From Poseidonibacter lekithochrous (lineage in GTDB: Bacteria; Campylobacterota; Campylobacteria; Campylobacterales; Arcobacteraceae), in NCBI RefSeq assembly GCF_018861145.1, contig NZ_JAHKQT010000023.1, forward strand, positions 124,001 to 188,000: DNA of 64,000 nucleotides, read 5' to 3'. Position 1 is the stretch's first letter; each line of letters begins with the position of its first letter. The notes beneath the pieces are model-generated. The model worked only from the letters and a program-made list of their open reading frames with translations. It was not told the origin of the DNA and did no database searches. Positions 33,674-43,001 of this stretch are shown piece after piece. A program made the position numbers and the translations under genes.

Positions 33674-33926
33674 CCTCAATAAAACCAGCGCCTATAGCTA
33701 ATTCATTAATCTTATTTTTTAGTAAATCTAATCTCCAACCATGTCTATTAGCAAAGTTTTCAATTTCTACTTCTCTTTGTTCTGGTGTACAAAACACAAA
33801 AATTCTTTTTAAGAATGGTTTTGGCACTTGAATTGCAATTAATTGGAAATAGTTTTCTTTACAACTTCTAGAGCAAAAAGCTTTACTCATGGCTATCTTT
33901 TTTTTACAAAAAGGACAATGGGACAT
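33663..33926 (-). CDS. small zinc-knuckle protein (87 aa), unknown function
   Basis: Starts MSHCPFCKKK and continues AFCSRSCKENYFQL, four Cys arranged CxxC-x10-CxxxC as a treble-clef-like zinc site. A basic middle and a helical end (FANRHGWRLDLLKNKINELA) follow. No signal peptide. Its start overlaps by one base the stop of the 64-residue gene upstream (33926), so they form an operon. It may bind nucleic acid or protein; no family is recognised. Confidence 0.72.
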   Translation of the reverse strand: MSHCPFCKKKIAMSKAFCSRSCKENYFQLIAIQVPKPFLKRIFVFCTPEQREVEIENFANRHGWRLDLLKNKINELAIGAGFIEENS

Positions 33927-34120
33927 TATTTATAACCTTTGGATATTAATTTATAGAATTTAGCATTTGTGATATCTTGAAGAAATTTAGGGTCTACATC
34001 ATGTAGAGCTATAATATCTATCTCTTTATCATCTAGAAGCCAAACTTTTCCAGTGTCTTTTAACTTTTCAGTATCAAACATCTGAATAAGTTCATCTTTC
34101 GTAACGATCAATTCTTCCAT
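33926..34120 (-). CDS. small hypothetical protein (64 aa)
   Basis: An acidic soluble protein (MEELIVTKDELIQMF, WLLDDKEIDIIALHDV, KFYKLISKGYK) without Cys or membrane segment. It shares one base with the start of the following zinc-knuckle gene. A strong hairpin separates it from the response regulator upstream. Function unknown. Confidence 0.65.
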   Translation of the reverse strand: MEELIVTKDELIQMFDTEKLKDTGKVWLLDDKEIDIIALHDVDPKFLQDITNAKFYKLISKGYK

Positions 34121-34149
34121 ATTATAACTTTTTTATTAATATTTTGCAA

Positions 34150-34183
34150 ATCGATAATTTTAAGTATTCTTAAAATTATCGAT
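34150..34183 (-). terminator. 15-bp hairpin terminating the response-regulator gene
   Basis: ATCGATAATTTTAAG (34150-34164) pairs perfectly with CTTAAAATTATCGAT (34169-34183), loop of 4. It contains the stop codon of the regulator (34160-34162), so the terminator is built into the end of the gene. The T-run behind it is weak. Confidence 0.6.
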
Positions 34184-34864
34184 AGTATACCCTTTATTAG
34201 AATGGTTTCTAATAATTTCATAATAAGTTTTTTGTCTAATTTTATTAACAATGTTTCTCATTGTATAAATTGACATATCCTTACCTTTCCAAACCACTTC
34301 TTTTATTGTATCATAATCAGTGATTTCACTTCTTTTAGAAATAAGTAATTTTAAGAAAGCTTTTTCTAATCTTGTAAAGTCAACTAATTGACCACCAGTT
34401 TTAAAGAACTGATCTCTATATTCATCAAAGTAGATTCCACCTTGGAATTCTATTTTATCACCTCTTTTAGTTTGATTAAGGCACATAATAACTGCTAATT
34501 TAATATCTTTTGCTCTTAATGGCTTAGAAAGAAAAGTATAAGCACTATAATTAATTGCTGTAACTATATCTTCATTATCATCAGAATCAGAAATAATAAT
34601 TTTTGGTAATGTTGGAGTTAATTGAGCTAACTCTGCACATAGTTCAGAAAAAGTTACTTCTTTAATATTTGTATCAATTATTACCATATCATATGTATTT
34701 GAACATGCTAATTCTATTGCATCTTTTATATTAGTTACTATTTTTAATTCTTTAAAATAATCATCAAACTCATTTTCTATTGTATCATGTATTGTTTCGT
34801 CACTACTAATAAAAAGTAGTTTCGCATTATATAATTTTCTTATATTTCTTACTGTTTTTAACAT
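34160..34864 (-). CDS. response regulator with winged-helix output domain
   Basis: 234 residues. A receiver at about 12-130: the phosphoacceptor Asp in MVIIDTNI, SDSDDNEDI and the Lys in FLSKPLRAKDI are present, though the N-terminal acidic pair is less clear (ISSDE). A DNA-binding domain at about 140-230 (FTRLEKAFLKLLISKRSEI, TMRNIVNKIRQKT, SNKGYTI) resembles the OmpR winged helix. No kinase gene is adjacent, so it is an orphan regulator here. Confidence 0.85.
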   Translation of the reverse strand: MLKTVRNIRKLYNAKLLFISSDETIHDTIENEFDDYFKELKIVTNIKDAIELACSNTYDMVIIDTNIKEVTFSELCAELAQLTPTLPKIIISDSDDNEDIVTAINYSAYTFLSKPLRAKDIKLAVIMCLNQTKRGDKIEFQGGIYFDEYRDQFFKTGGQLVDFTRLEKAFLKLLISKRSEITDYDTIKEVVWKGKDMSIYTMRNIVNKIRQKTYYEIIRNHSNKGYTIDNFKNT

Positions 34865-34967
34865 TTTTTTACTCTTTAAATATTGATTTAAGACATAATA
34901 ATAACAAAAAAAACTTAATATGTCAAAGTAATTGTAGATATTTTACAATATTAAGTTAGTTTTAATA

Positions 34968-37646
34968 CTATTTTAAATCCTGCCAAGAATTTCCAATCGT
35001 GCTGGATACCTTTAATGGCACGTTTAGAGTAAAAATGTTTTCCATTATTTTAATTAAGTCACTAGTTATTATTTCTACTTCATTTTCTTCAATTTCAAAG
35101 ATAAGTTCATCATGAATTTGCAATAACATACTCACTTTATCATTATTTTTATATTTTTTATAAATTTCAATCATTGAAAGTTTTATCAAATCAGCTGCAC
35201 TTCCTTGAAATAATGTATTTACTGATTCTCTTAAATAAGCTGCTTTTTGCATTCCATTTGCTGCATCAAAATCAAATAATCTTTTTCTCTTTAATAAAGT
35301 TTCAACATATCCATGTTCAAAAGCATATTCTTCTATAGACTTTAAATAATCTTTAACACTTACAAATGCTTCAAAATATGATTCTATATATGTTTTTGCT
35401 TCTTTTGTAGTAATTCCTAATGTATCTGCAAGTTTTTTACTACCCATTCCATACAATAAACCAAAGTTAATAGATTTAGCTACAGATCTCTTCTCTTTAG
35501 CCTGTTCCTCTCCAAATATCTTTACAGAAGTTTGATAGTGAATATCTTCACCTGAATTAAAAGCTTCAACTAAGGCTTTATCTTCACTAAAGTGTGCAAG
35601 CAATCTTAATTCAATTTGCGAATAATCAATTCCTACAAGTTTGTAACCCTCTTTTGGAATAAATGCTGATCTAATTTCAGCTCCAGCTTGTGTTCTTACT
35701 GGAATATTTTGTAAATTTGGATTTTTAGAGCTAAGTCTACCTGTTGCTGTTCCTGTTTGTAAGAATGATGTATATATACGATTCTCTGGATTTTTAAGCC
35801 CTAGGTCTAATAAGGGTTCAATATATGTAGATTGTAGCTTAAAGGCTTCTCTATACTTTAATAATAAAGGAATAACCTCATGAGTGTCAAACAATTTGTG
35901 TAAGACTACTTCATTTGTACTATATCCTGTTTTTGTTTTCTTTGAAGGAGGTAATTTTAATTGTTCAAATAAAACAACACCTAATTGTTTAGGTGAGTTA
36001 ATATTAAATTCAGTTCCTGCTGCTTCATATATTTTTGATATTAGCTCTTGAATTGTTTTATTATTTGATTCTTTAAGTTCTTCAAGTTTTTTAACATCAA
36101 CTTTTATACCTTTTTCAAACATATTTGCTAATACATATATAAAGTCAAATTCTACATCTTTTGCTAGTTTTAGTAAAACTTTATTATCTTCATCTTCAAA
36201 CTCTTCTAAAAGCTTGTTATATAGTTTTAAAGTCATTAAAGCATCTTCAGCAGCATATTCGCAAGCCTTTGATACTTCAACATTTGAAAAGTTTTCGCCT
36301 TTTTTAACTACATCTTTAAATGCAATCATTTTATGGTCAAAATATTTTTCAACTTGAAAATCTAAACCAACTCTTTGACTTGTATTTAAAAGCCATGCTA
36401 AAATCATTGTATCAGCGTATAATTTTAATTCAATACCTAAATTAAATTTTACAATTTCATAATCATATTTAAAGTTTTGAAGAACTAATTTAAAAGTATT
36501 TAAAATATTTATTGCTTTTTTAGCAGCATCTTCTGATATTTGCTCAGGTGCTCCTAAATAAAAGTGAGATATTGGAGCATAATATGCTTTTGTTTCTTCA
36601 TAAGAGAAAGAGAAACCTACAATTTGTGCATTTATAGTATCAACACTTGTTGTTTCTGTATCAAAGGCTACAATTGAGTCTTTTGGAATTTGGTTTAAAA
36701 TTTTAAATAACTCTTTTTCATCATTTAATAAGATATATTCAGTTTTTAATTCCTCTTTTGGTTTAGGTAATTGTGTTTTGTAGTTTAACCCTTCTTTATT
36801 CACTCTTTCAACTACTCTATTTAATCCATATTCCAATAAAGTATCAGAAATTCTTAATATTGGATTTTCAACAGGCAAATGAAACTCTTCTAAGTTATCA
36901 ATACAGTGACAATCTTTTGACAAAGTTACTAGTTCTTTGGAAATATAAGCTAATTCTTTCCCTTCTGTTAAAAGTGTTTGCCACCTTTTCTTTTCAATAT
37001 TTTCAATATTTGCGTAAATATTATCTAAGTCATTAAATTGCTCAATTAGAGCTTGGGCAGTTTTAGCTCCTACTCCTTTAACCCCTGGAACATTATCCGC
37101 ACTATCTCCTAATAAAGATTGGTAATCTGTAAATTGTTTTGGATAAACACCATATTTATCAAAACAAGTTTGTTCATTGATTACTGATCTTTTAATTGGA
37201 TCAAATAAATAAATACCCTCTTCTATTAATTGGTATAAATCTTTATCATGTGATACGACTCTAACTTCAAGACCTTTTTCTTTTGCATCTTTTGCAATTG
37301 ATGCAATAATATCATCTGCTTCAAATCCGATTTTAATAGCTGTTTTAAAATCCATTTTCTCAATCCACTCAATAGCAATTGGAAGTTGTTTTAATAAATC
37401 TTCTGGAACATCAGGTCTATGTGATTTATATTCAGTATAAATATCACTTCTAAAAGTAGGTCCTTTTGCATCTAATGCAAATACAATATAGTCAGTTTCA
37501 AAATCTTTTCCTACATTTGATATAAAATTCATAAATCCAGTTAAAAGTCCAGTAGGAAAGCCATCTTTTGATTTTAACGGTGGTAAGGCATAAAAACTTC
37601 TAAATAAGAAGCCAAAGGTATCAATAACAGTAATAGTTTTTTTCAT
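34968..37646 (-). CDS. polA: DNA polymerase I
   Basis: 892 residues, all three domains. The 5' nuclease (about 1-270) has FRSFYALPP and GVKGVGAKTAQALI. The 3'-5' exonuclease (about 305-480) looks intact: DTETTS (Exo I), NFKYDYE (Exo II) and YAAEDALM (Exo III), unlike family members that have lost proofreading. The polymerase (about 510-892) has TGRLSSKNPNLQNIPVR, LVGIDYSQIELRLLAHFS (motif A), KRSVAKSINFGLLYGMG (motif B) and LLQIHDELIFEI (motif C). It fills gaps and removes RNA primers. Confidence 0.97.
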   Translation of the reverse strand: MKKTITVIDTFGFLFRSFYALPPLKSKDGFPTGLLTGFMNFISNVGKDFETDYIVFALDAKGPTFRSDIYTEYKSHRPDVPEDLLKQLPIAIEWIEKMDFKTAIKIGFEADDIIASIAKDAKEKGLEVRVVSHDKDLYQLIEEGIYLFDPIKRSVINEQTCFDKYGVYPKQFTDYQSLLGDSADNVPGVKGVGAKTAQALIEQFNDLDNIYANIENIEKKRWQTLLTEGKELAYISKELVTLSKDCHCIDNLEEFHLPVENPILRISDTLLEYGLNRVVERVNKEGLNYKTQLPKPKEELKTEYILLNDEKELFKILNQIPKDSIVAFDTETTSVDTINAQIVGFSFSYEETKAYYAPISHFYLGAPEQISEDAAKKAINILNTFKLVLQNFKYDYEIVKFNLGIELKLYADTMILAWLLNTSQRVGLDFQVEKYFDHKMIAFKDVVKKGENFSNVEVSKACEYAAEDALMTLKLYNKLLEEFEDEDNKVLLKLAKDVEFDFIYVLANMFEKGIKVDVKKLEELKESNNKTIQELISKIYEAAGTEFNINSPKQLGVVLFEQLKLPPSKKTKTGYSTNEVVLHKLFDTHEVIPLLLKYREAFKLQSTYIEPLLDLGLKNPENRIYTSFLQTGTATGRLSSKNPNLQNIPVRTQAGAEIRSAFIPKEGYKLVGIDYSQIELRLLAHFSEDKALVEAFNSGEDIHYQTSVKIFGEEQAKEKRSVAKSINFGLLYGMGSKKLADTLGITTKEAKTYIESYFEAFVSVKDYLKSIEEYAFEHGYVETLLKRKRLFDFDAANGMQKAAYLRESVNTLFQGSAADLIKLSMIEIYKKYKNNDKVSMLLQIHDELIFEIEENEVEIITSDLIKIMENIFTLNVPLKVSSTIGNSWQDLK

Positions 37647-37734
37647 AAAATTCTTCTTTCATATTCTTCTTTAAAGATTTTATAATATAATAATATCACT
37701 AAAAACAAGGTTTGATAACCTAAGGAATAAAGAA

Positions 37735-38457
37735 ATGATTATTATCCCAGCAAGATTAAATTCAAGTAGATTTGCAAATAAAATATTAGTTGATATTTTA
37801 GGTTTACCAATGGTAATAAAAACTGCAAAACAAGTAAGCTCTTTAGATAAGGTTGTAATAGCAACAGATTCTCAAGAAGTAATAGATTTAGCCCAAGAGT
37901 ATGGTTTTGATGCTGTTATGACATCAAGTGAGCACAATAGTGGAACTGATAGAATAAATGAAGCTGTAAATAAATTAAACTTGGATGAGAATGAAATAAT
38001 TGTAAATGTTCAAGCAGATGAACCTTTTATTGAAAAAGAAGTAGTCCAAGCTGTAATTGATCGTGTTTCTAAAGTAAAAGAAAATAATGAAGATATAATG
38101 ATTGTCTCTTGTCATAAAGAAATTTCTTCAGAATTAGCAGATGATCCAAATCATGTAAAAGTAATACTTGATGAAAATTCAAACGCAATATATTTTTCAC
38201 GAGCAAAGGTCCCATATCATAGAGATCACTATGAAAATTCTTTGTATAATGGACATTTAGGTATATATGGATTTACTAAGAAATCATTAAATAAATTTTG
38301 CTCGTTAAAAGAATCAAAATTAGAAAATATTGAAAAACTTGAACAACTAAGAGCGATTGACAATGGCTATGAAATTGCAATGGTAAAAGTTCAATCTAAA
38401 TCTTTTGGAATTGATACACAAGAAGATTTAAATAATGCTTTGAGAATTTTTAACTAA
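37735..38457 (+). CDS. kdsB: 3-deoxy-manno-octulosonate cytidylyltransferase
   Basis: 240 residues. Starts IIPARLNSSRFANKIL, the CTP-binding motif of the CMP-Kdo synthetases; VNVQADEPFI and HLGIYGFTKKSLNKF are conserved. It activates Kdo for lipid A core assembly, in line with the LPS-export gene lptB nearby. AAGGAA precedes its ATG; it diverges from polA. Confidence 0.96.
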   Translation: MIIIPARLNSSRFANKILVDILGLPMVIKTAKQVSSLDKVVIATDSQEVIDLAQEYGFDAVMTSSEHNSGTDRINEAVNKLNLDENEIIVNVQADEPFIEKEVVQAVIDRVSKVKENNEDIMIVSCHKEISSELADDPNHVKVILDENSNAIYFSRAKVPYHRDHYENSLYNGHLGIYGFTKKSLNKFCSLKESKLENIEKLEQLRAIDNGYEIAMVKVQSKSFGIDTQEDLNNALRIFN

Positions 38458-38546
38458 TAATTTTATTGATTTAGTGTTACACATGCGGTAAGTAAGTTAT
38501 TTTAAGCTAATTTAAGTAAAATATATAAAAAGAAATAAGGAAATAA

Positions 38547-40526
38547 ATGCGTTTTGATGTCTTAATAGCGGATAAAGAATTAAATTCTTTAGAAAAATTT
38601 GAAAATTATTCAAATGAAAAGCTAAAAAACATAACAATAAATTTTTCTATTGATAGTAATAAAATAATAAATGATATAGAGAATTTAGACTTAATAATTT
38701 TAAGTACGCAAGTGGCTAATTACATTGATATAATAAATACTTCTGTACAAAATTATACGTATGTAATTTTATTAACAGACTCTAGTATTGATATAGATGA
38801 ATCTTCAAAATATATTGATTATTTAAATACACCAGTAAATACAGATATGTTAATGATAAAAATAGAAGAATATACAAATATATTAAAACAACGTATATTT
38901 AATAATCAAGAAAATGAGATTTCAAACTCTATTATAAAAAATATTACTAATCCTATCTTTTTAACTGATGGTAAAAAAGTTTTATTTGCAAATGATTACT
39001 TTTACAAACTAACAAATTCCACTTCATTAGAAATGATAAATAATAAATATCCAGAAATTGGGGATATATACACTCAACATGAAGAGTGCTTTAATAATAA
39101 AAATAATGATTGGATGGATAAATGTTCAAAAGAAACTATTAATGTTTGTATTTTAACAAATGATGGTGAGGAGAAATTTTATGCTTTACAAAAGATTTCA
39201 TTATCGCATAATGGTACACATATAATCATATTAAATGATATTAGTCATGAGTTTCATCATAAAAAAGAGTTATATAAGCTCTTATATACAGATAGATTAA
39301 CTAATTTAGATAATAGATCAATGCTTATTACAAAATTGCAAAGTGAAAAAAACTTAACATTATCTTCACTTTGTATTTTAGATATAAACTCTTTTAAAGA
39401 AATAAATGACTTTTATGGACATAAAGCAGGAGATTCAGTTTTAATTGAACTTGGTAATTTAATAAAAGATAGCATAAAAGAGTATACAAATCTAAAATTA
39501 TATAAATTTCCTTCTGATACTTATTGTATTACAAATATTAAAAATGATAGAGAAGAATTTATTAAAATAATTAAAAAAATACTAGAAAAATCTGATAAAA
39601 TTGTATTCAATTTTGACCAATTTGAAATCGATGTAAAATTAACAGCAGGGTTGTCATTTTCACATAAAAACAATAAATTGATTACTGCTGATATTGCACT
39701 ACAAACAGCAAAAAAAGATCATAAAGATTATATGGTTTTTTATGATGAATTAGATAAACTACAAGAATATGAAAATAATATGTTTTGGACAAAACAACTA
39801 AAGTCTGCTTTTATAAGAGATAATATTGAAGTTTATTTTCAACCTTTGATTAATAATAAAACTTTAAAAGTTGACAAATATGAATGTCTAGTACGACTAA
39901 TAGATGATGAAGGTAAAGTTGTAGCACCTTTTTTCTTTTTAGATATATCCAAAAAATCAAATCAATATACAAAATTAACAAAAGTTGTAATTGAAAAATC
40001 TTTTAAAAAGTTCGAACATCTAGATTTTGAATTTTCAGTAAATATTTCTTATGAAGATATTGAAGATCCTAGTTTTTTAGATTTTATAAAAAATATGCTT
40101 CAAAAATATAATGTATCAAACAAAGTAGTTTTTGAAATACTTGAAGATGAAAATGTTAAAGACTATAGTCATTTAATCTTGTTTGTTGACCAAATAAAGG
40201 ATTTAGGTTGTAAAGTAGCAATTGATGATTTTGGTTCAGGATATTCAAACTTTGAACATATCTTAAAAATGAATATTGATTATTTAAAAATTGATGCTTC
40301 ACTAATTAAAAATATTGCAACTGATGAAAATTCATATCAAATCACTAAAACAATAGTTGAGTTTGCTAAAAATTTAAACCTACAAACAATTGCTGAATAT
40401 GTTGAAAATAAAGAAATATTTGAGTTAACAAAAGAATTAGGAGTAGATTATTCACAAGGATACTATTTTTCCCCGCCAATAGCAGATCCTAAATTAACTG
40501 ATTTTAATAATGGAAATAAAAAATGA
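38547..40526 (+). CDS. receiver-like / PAS / degenerate GGDEF / EAL protein
   Basis: 659 residues. The N-terminal 110 residues resemble a receiver fold without a clear phosphoacceptor; then a PAS-like region (about 125-230) with two Cys, a GGDEF domain (about 250-410) whose signature is replaced by FPSDTYCI, so cyclase-inactive, and an EAL domain (about 420-655). The EAL site reads ECLVRL with its Glu kept; FSVNIS, FEILED, IDDFGSGYS, LKIDASLI and the final Gln of YSQGYYFSPP are present, so it is likely an active c-di-GMP phosphodiesterase. It overlaps the next gene by 4 nt (ATGA), a diguanylate cyclase with opposite activity. Confidence 0.9.
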   Translation: MRFDVLIADKELNSLEKFENYSNEKLKNITINFSIDSNKIINDIENLDLIILSTQVANYIDIINTSVQNYTYVILLTDSSIDIDESSKYIDYLNTPVNTDMLMIKIEEYTNILKQRIFNNQENEISNSIIKNITNPIFLTDGKKVLFANDYFYKLTNSTSLEMINNKYPEIGDIYTQHEECFNNKNNDWMDKCSKETINVCILTNDGEEKFYALQKISLSHNGTHIIILNDISHEFHHKKELYKLLYTDRLTNLDNRSMLITKLQSEKNLTLSSLCILDINSFKEINDFYGHKAGDSVLIELGNLIKDSIKEYTNLKLYKFPSDTYCITNIKNDREEFIKIIKKILEKSDKIVFNFDQFEIDVKLTAGLSFSHKNNKLITADIALQTAKKDHKDYMVFYDELDKLQEYENNMFWTKQLKSAFIRDNIEVYFQPLINNKTLKVDKYECLVRLIDDEGKVVAPFFFLDISKKSNQYTKLTKVVIEKSFKKFEHLDFEFSVNISYEDIEDPSFLDFIKNMLQKYNVSNKVVFEILEDENVKDYSHLILFVDQIKDLGCKVAIDDFGSGYSNFEHILKMNIDYLKIDASLIKNIATDENSYQITKTIVEFAKNLNLQTIAEYVENKEIFELTKELGVDYSQGYYFSPPIADPKLTDFNNGNKK

Positions 40527-41845
40527 ATAAAGAAATATTAGAAAATATCTCTGTACTATATGTAGAAGATGAAAAAGATGTTAGAGAATTTACAACAAAA
40601 CTATTAGGCTCACTTGTTAAAAAAGTATATTCAGCAGAAGACGGTTTAGATGGTTTAGAACAATTTAAAGAGAATAAAGATAGTATTGATTTAATTGTAT
40701 CAGATATTAATATGCCTAAAATGGATGGGCTTGAGATGTGTACACAAATCAAAGAAATTAATAAAGAAATACCAATAGTAATTACAAGTGCTCATAACGA
40801 TCCTAGTTTTTTAAAAAAAGCAATAAATGTAGGTGTTAGTACTTATGCCATGAAACCAATAGATTTATATCAATTAGTTGAAAGTATGATAAAAGCGATT
40901 GAACCAATATATTTAAAAGAAAAACTAGAAAATTTAAATATCTCATTAGAAACTAGAGTTGACAACGAAATTCAAAAAATAAAATCTATTCTTGATGCCC
41001 AAGATAATATTATACTTTTATCAAATAGTACTACTATTAAGAATGTGAATAAAAGATTTTTAGAGTTTTTTAAAGTAAATTCAGTTGAAGAATTCAAGAA
41101 ATTATCTGATAATATATTTGATTGTTTTATTGATGATTATGGTTTTATTTCAAAAGAATCTCTTAAAAACCAAAAATGTTATTATGAATATATAAAAAGT
41201 CTAAAAGAAGTAGATAGGGTTGTAAAAATAAAAAATTCTCAAGATGAAATAAGAATATTTACAATAAATGTCGATAATTATGATGATAAAAATGAATTTT
41301 ACGTAATATCTTTAACTGATATTACTGAATTAAAAGAAAAATCAAATCTATTAGAATATCAGGCATCTCATGATAATTTAACTGGCTTGTTTAATAGAAA
41401 TAAGTTTAATAGTCTATTTGGAAAAGAAATTAGAAGAGGACATAGATATAAAAATGATTTATCTCTTGTTATATTAGACATAGATTTTTTCAAAGTTGTT
41501 AATGATAAATATGGACACCAAATAGGTGATCAAGTATTAAAAGAAATTTCTTCAATCATTTTACAAAATGTGAGAGAACATGATACAGTAGTTAGATGGG
41601 GAGGAGAAGAATTTCTAATTTTACTTCCTGAAACGGATATTGAAGGTGCTGTTATTGTTGCTGAAAAAATTAGAAGTACAATTTGTAATAGACCTCTATC
41701 AAAAGAAAATATTAATATAACTGCAAGTTTTGGTATTACTCTTATGAATGAGAAAGATACAGAAGAAAGTTTTATTAGTAGAAGTGATGAAGCACTATAT
41801 GAGGCCAAAGAAAATGGAAGAAATAAAGTAGTGACTAAAATATAA
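40523..41845 (+). CDS. response-regulator diguanylate cyclase
   Basis: 440 residues. Receiver (about 5-125) with VEDEKD, the phosphoacceptor in LIVSDINMPKMDGL, ITSAHNDP and YAMKPIDL; a coiled linker and PAS-like middle (about 150-275); a GGDEF domain (about 280-440) with an intact RWGGEEFLILLPE and REHD, the RxxD inhibitory site, five residues upstream. It should make c-di-GMP when phosphorylated and be product-inhibited. Translation is coupled to the EAL protein before it, giving a make/break pair. Confidence 0.95.
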   Translation: MNKEILENISVLYVEDEKDVREFTTKLLGSLVKKVYSAEDGLDGLEQFKENKDSIDLIVSDINMPKMDGLEMCTQIKEINKEIPIVITSAHNDPSFLKKAINVGVSTYAMKPIDLYQLVESMIKAIEPIYLKEKLENLNISLETRVDNEIQKIKSILDAQDNIILLSNSTTIKNVNKRFLEFFKVNSVEEFKKLSDNIFDCFIDDYGFISKESLKNQKCYYEYIKSLKEVDRVVKIKNSQDEIRIFTINVDNYDDKNEFYVISLTDITELKEKSNLLEYQASHDNLTGLFNRNKFNSLFGKEIRRGHRYKNDLSLVILDIDFFKVVNDKYGHQIGDQVLKEISSIILQNVREHDTVVRWGGEEFLILLPETDIEGAVIVAEKIRSTICNRPLSKENINITASFGITLMNEKDTEESFISRSDEALYEAKENGRNKVVTKI

Positions 41846-41864
41846 TTACTACTTTTTTACTCTA

Positions 41865-42587
41865 TTAGAAGTTGAAATCTTCTCCTAAGTAATGCTCTCT
41901 TACTTTTTTATCTTGTCTAATTTCTTCACTTGTTCCACTTGCAAGTAAAGCCCCTGCTTTCATAACATAAGCTCTATCACAAATCTCTAAAGTTTCTCTT
42001 ACATTATGATCTGTAATTAAAACTCCAATATTAATTTTTGTTAATTGTGCAATAATTTCTTGAATATCTTTTACTGCAATTGGGTCAACACCAGCAAAGG
42101 GTTCATCAAGTAATAAAAACTTAGGATGAGATACTAAAGCTCTAGCTATTTCAGTTCTTCTTCTCTCCCCTCCTGATAAAGAAACACCTTTTCGCTGACG
42201 TATTGGCTCAATATTAAATACTTCAAGCAATTCTTCTACACGCTTGTGTTGTTCAGCTTTATCATCAGTTACAATTTGAGCTGCTAACATTAAGTTATCT
42301 TCTACTGATAAATCTTTAAAAATAGAAGATTCTTGGGGCAAGTATCCTATTCCTCTTAAAGCTCTTTTATGTAAAGGAAGACTTGTAATATCTTTGTCAT
42401 CAAAATAAACTTCACCGGATGTTGGTTTTACTAAACCACAAACTGTATAAAATGTTGTAGTTTTTCCAGCACCATTTGGTCCAAGTAAACCAACTATTTC
42501 ACCTGAGTTTACTTCTAATGAAATGCCATGTAAAATTTGTGTTTTTTTTATTGCTTTTGTTATATCTGTTATTCTTAGTTTATGCAT
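41865..42587 (-). CDS. lptB: LPS export ABC transporter ATPase
   Basis: 240 residues, cytoplasmic. Walker A GLLGPNGAGKTTTFYT, Q-loop LPQESSIFKDLSV, signature VSLSGGERRRTEIARAL, Walker B FLLLDEPFAGVDPIAV and the H-loop in LITDHNVRETL are the LptB pattern. It powers LPS extraction from the inner membrane with LptFGC. Its start overlaps the end of tsaE by 8 nt. Confidence 0.96.
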   Translation of the reverse strand: MHKLRITDITKAIKKTQILHGISLEVNSGEIVGLLGPNGAGKTTTFYTVCGLVKPTSGEVYFDDKDITSLPLHKRALRGIGYLPQESSIFKDLSVEDNLMLAAQIVTDDKAEQHKRVEELLEVFNIEPIRQRKGVSLSGGERRRTEIARALVSHPKFLLLDEPFAGVDPIAVKDIQEIIAQLTKINIGVLITDHNVRETLEICDRAYVMKAGALLASGTSEEIRQDKKVREHYLGEDFNF

Positions 42588-42993
42588 TTATCTTATATAA
42601 CCTTCTATTATCACTTTTTTCTATTTCTACTAAAATTACATTATATCCATACTCTATTAATAGATTTTGTAATTTTTCATCACCCCACTCTACAAAGTGA
42701 GTCCCACTATGTTCAAACTCTTCAAGCATACCTAAAGCTATGAATTCATCCAAAGTTTTATTATAAATATCATAGTGATAAATATTGTCTGAATAAATAG
42801 ATTGTAATGAAAATGTAGGTGAAGTAACTAAATCATCTAGACCTAAGGCTTTTACATAATTTTTAACAAGTGTAGTTTTACCACTTGCTAAATCTCCTCT
42901 TAAAATTACAATAGTGTCTCCATTTATAATATCTCTTAATTCATTAACTATAATATTTATATTTTCTAAATCTAAATTAAACTCTTTTTTCAA
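42580..42993 (-). CDS. tsaE: tRNA threonylcarbamoyladenosine biosynthesis ATPase
   Basis: 137 residues. The P-loop GDLASGKTTLVKNYV, switch-like VTSPTFSLQSIY and HYDIYN...FVEWGDEKLQNLL are the TsaE pattern. It supports the TsaB/TsaD complex in making t6A37 of ANN-decoding tRNAs. It overlaps lptB by 8 nt and lies 8 bp after trpD, in a run of minus-strand genes. Confidence 0.94.
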   Translation of the reverse strand: MKKEFNLDLENINIIVNELRDIINGDTIVILRGDLASGKTTLVKNYVKALGLDDLVTSPTFSLQSIYSDNIYHYDIYNKTLDEFIALGMLEEFEHSGTHFVEWGDEKLQNLLIEYGYNVILVEIEKSDNRRLYKINA

Positions 42994-43001
42994 AACAAAG
43001 C

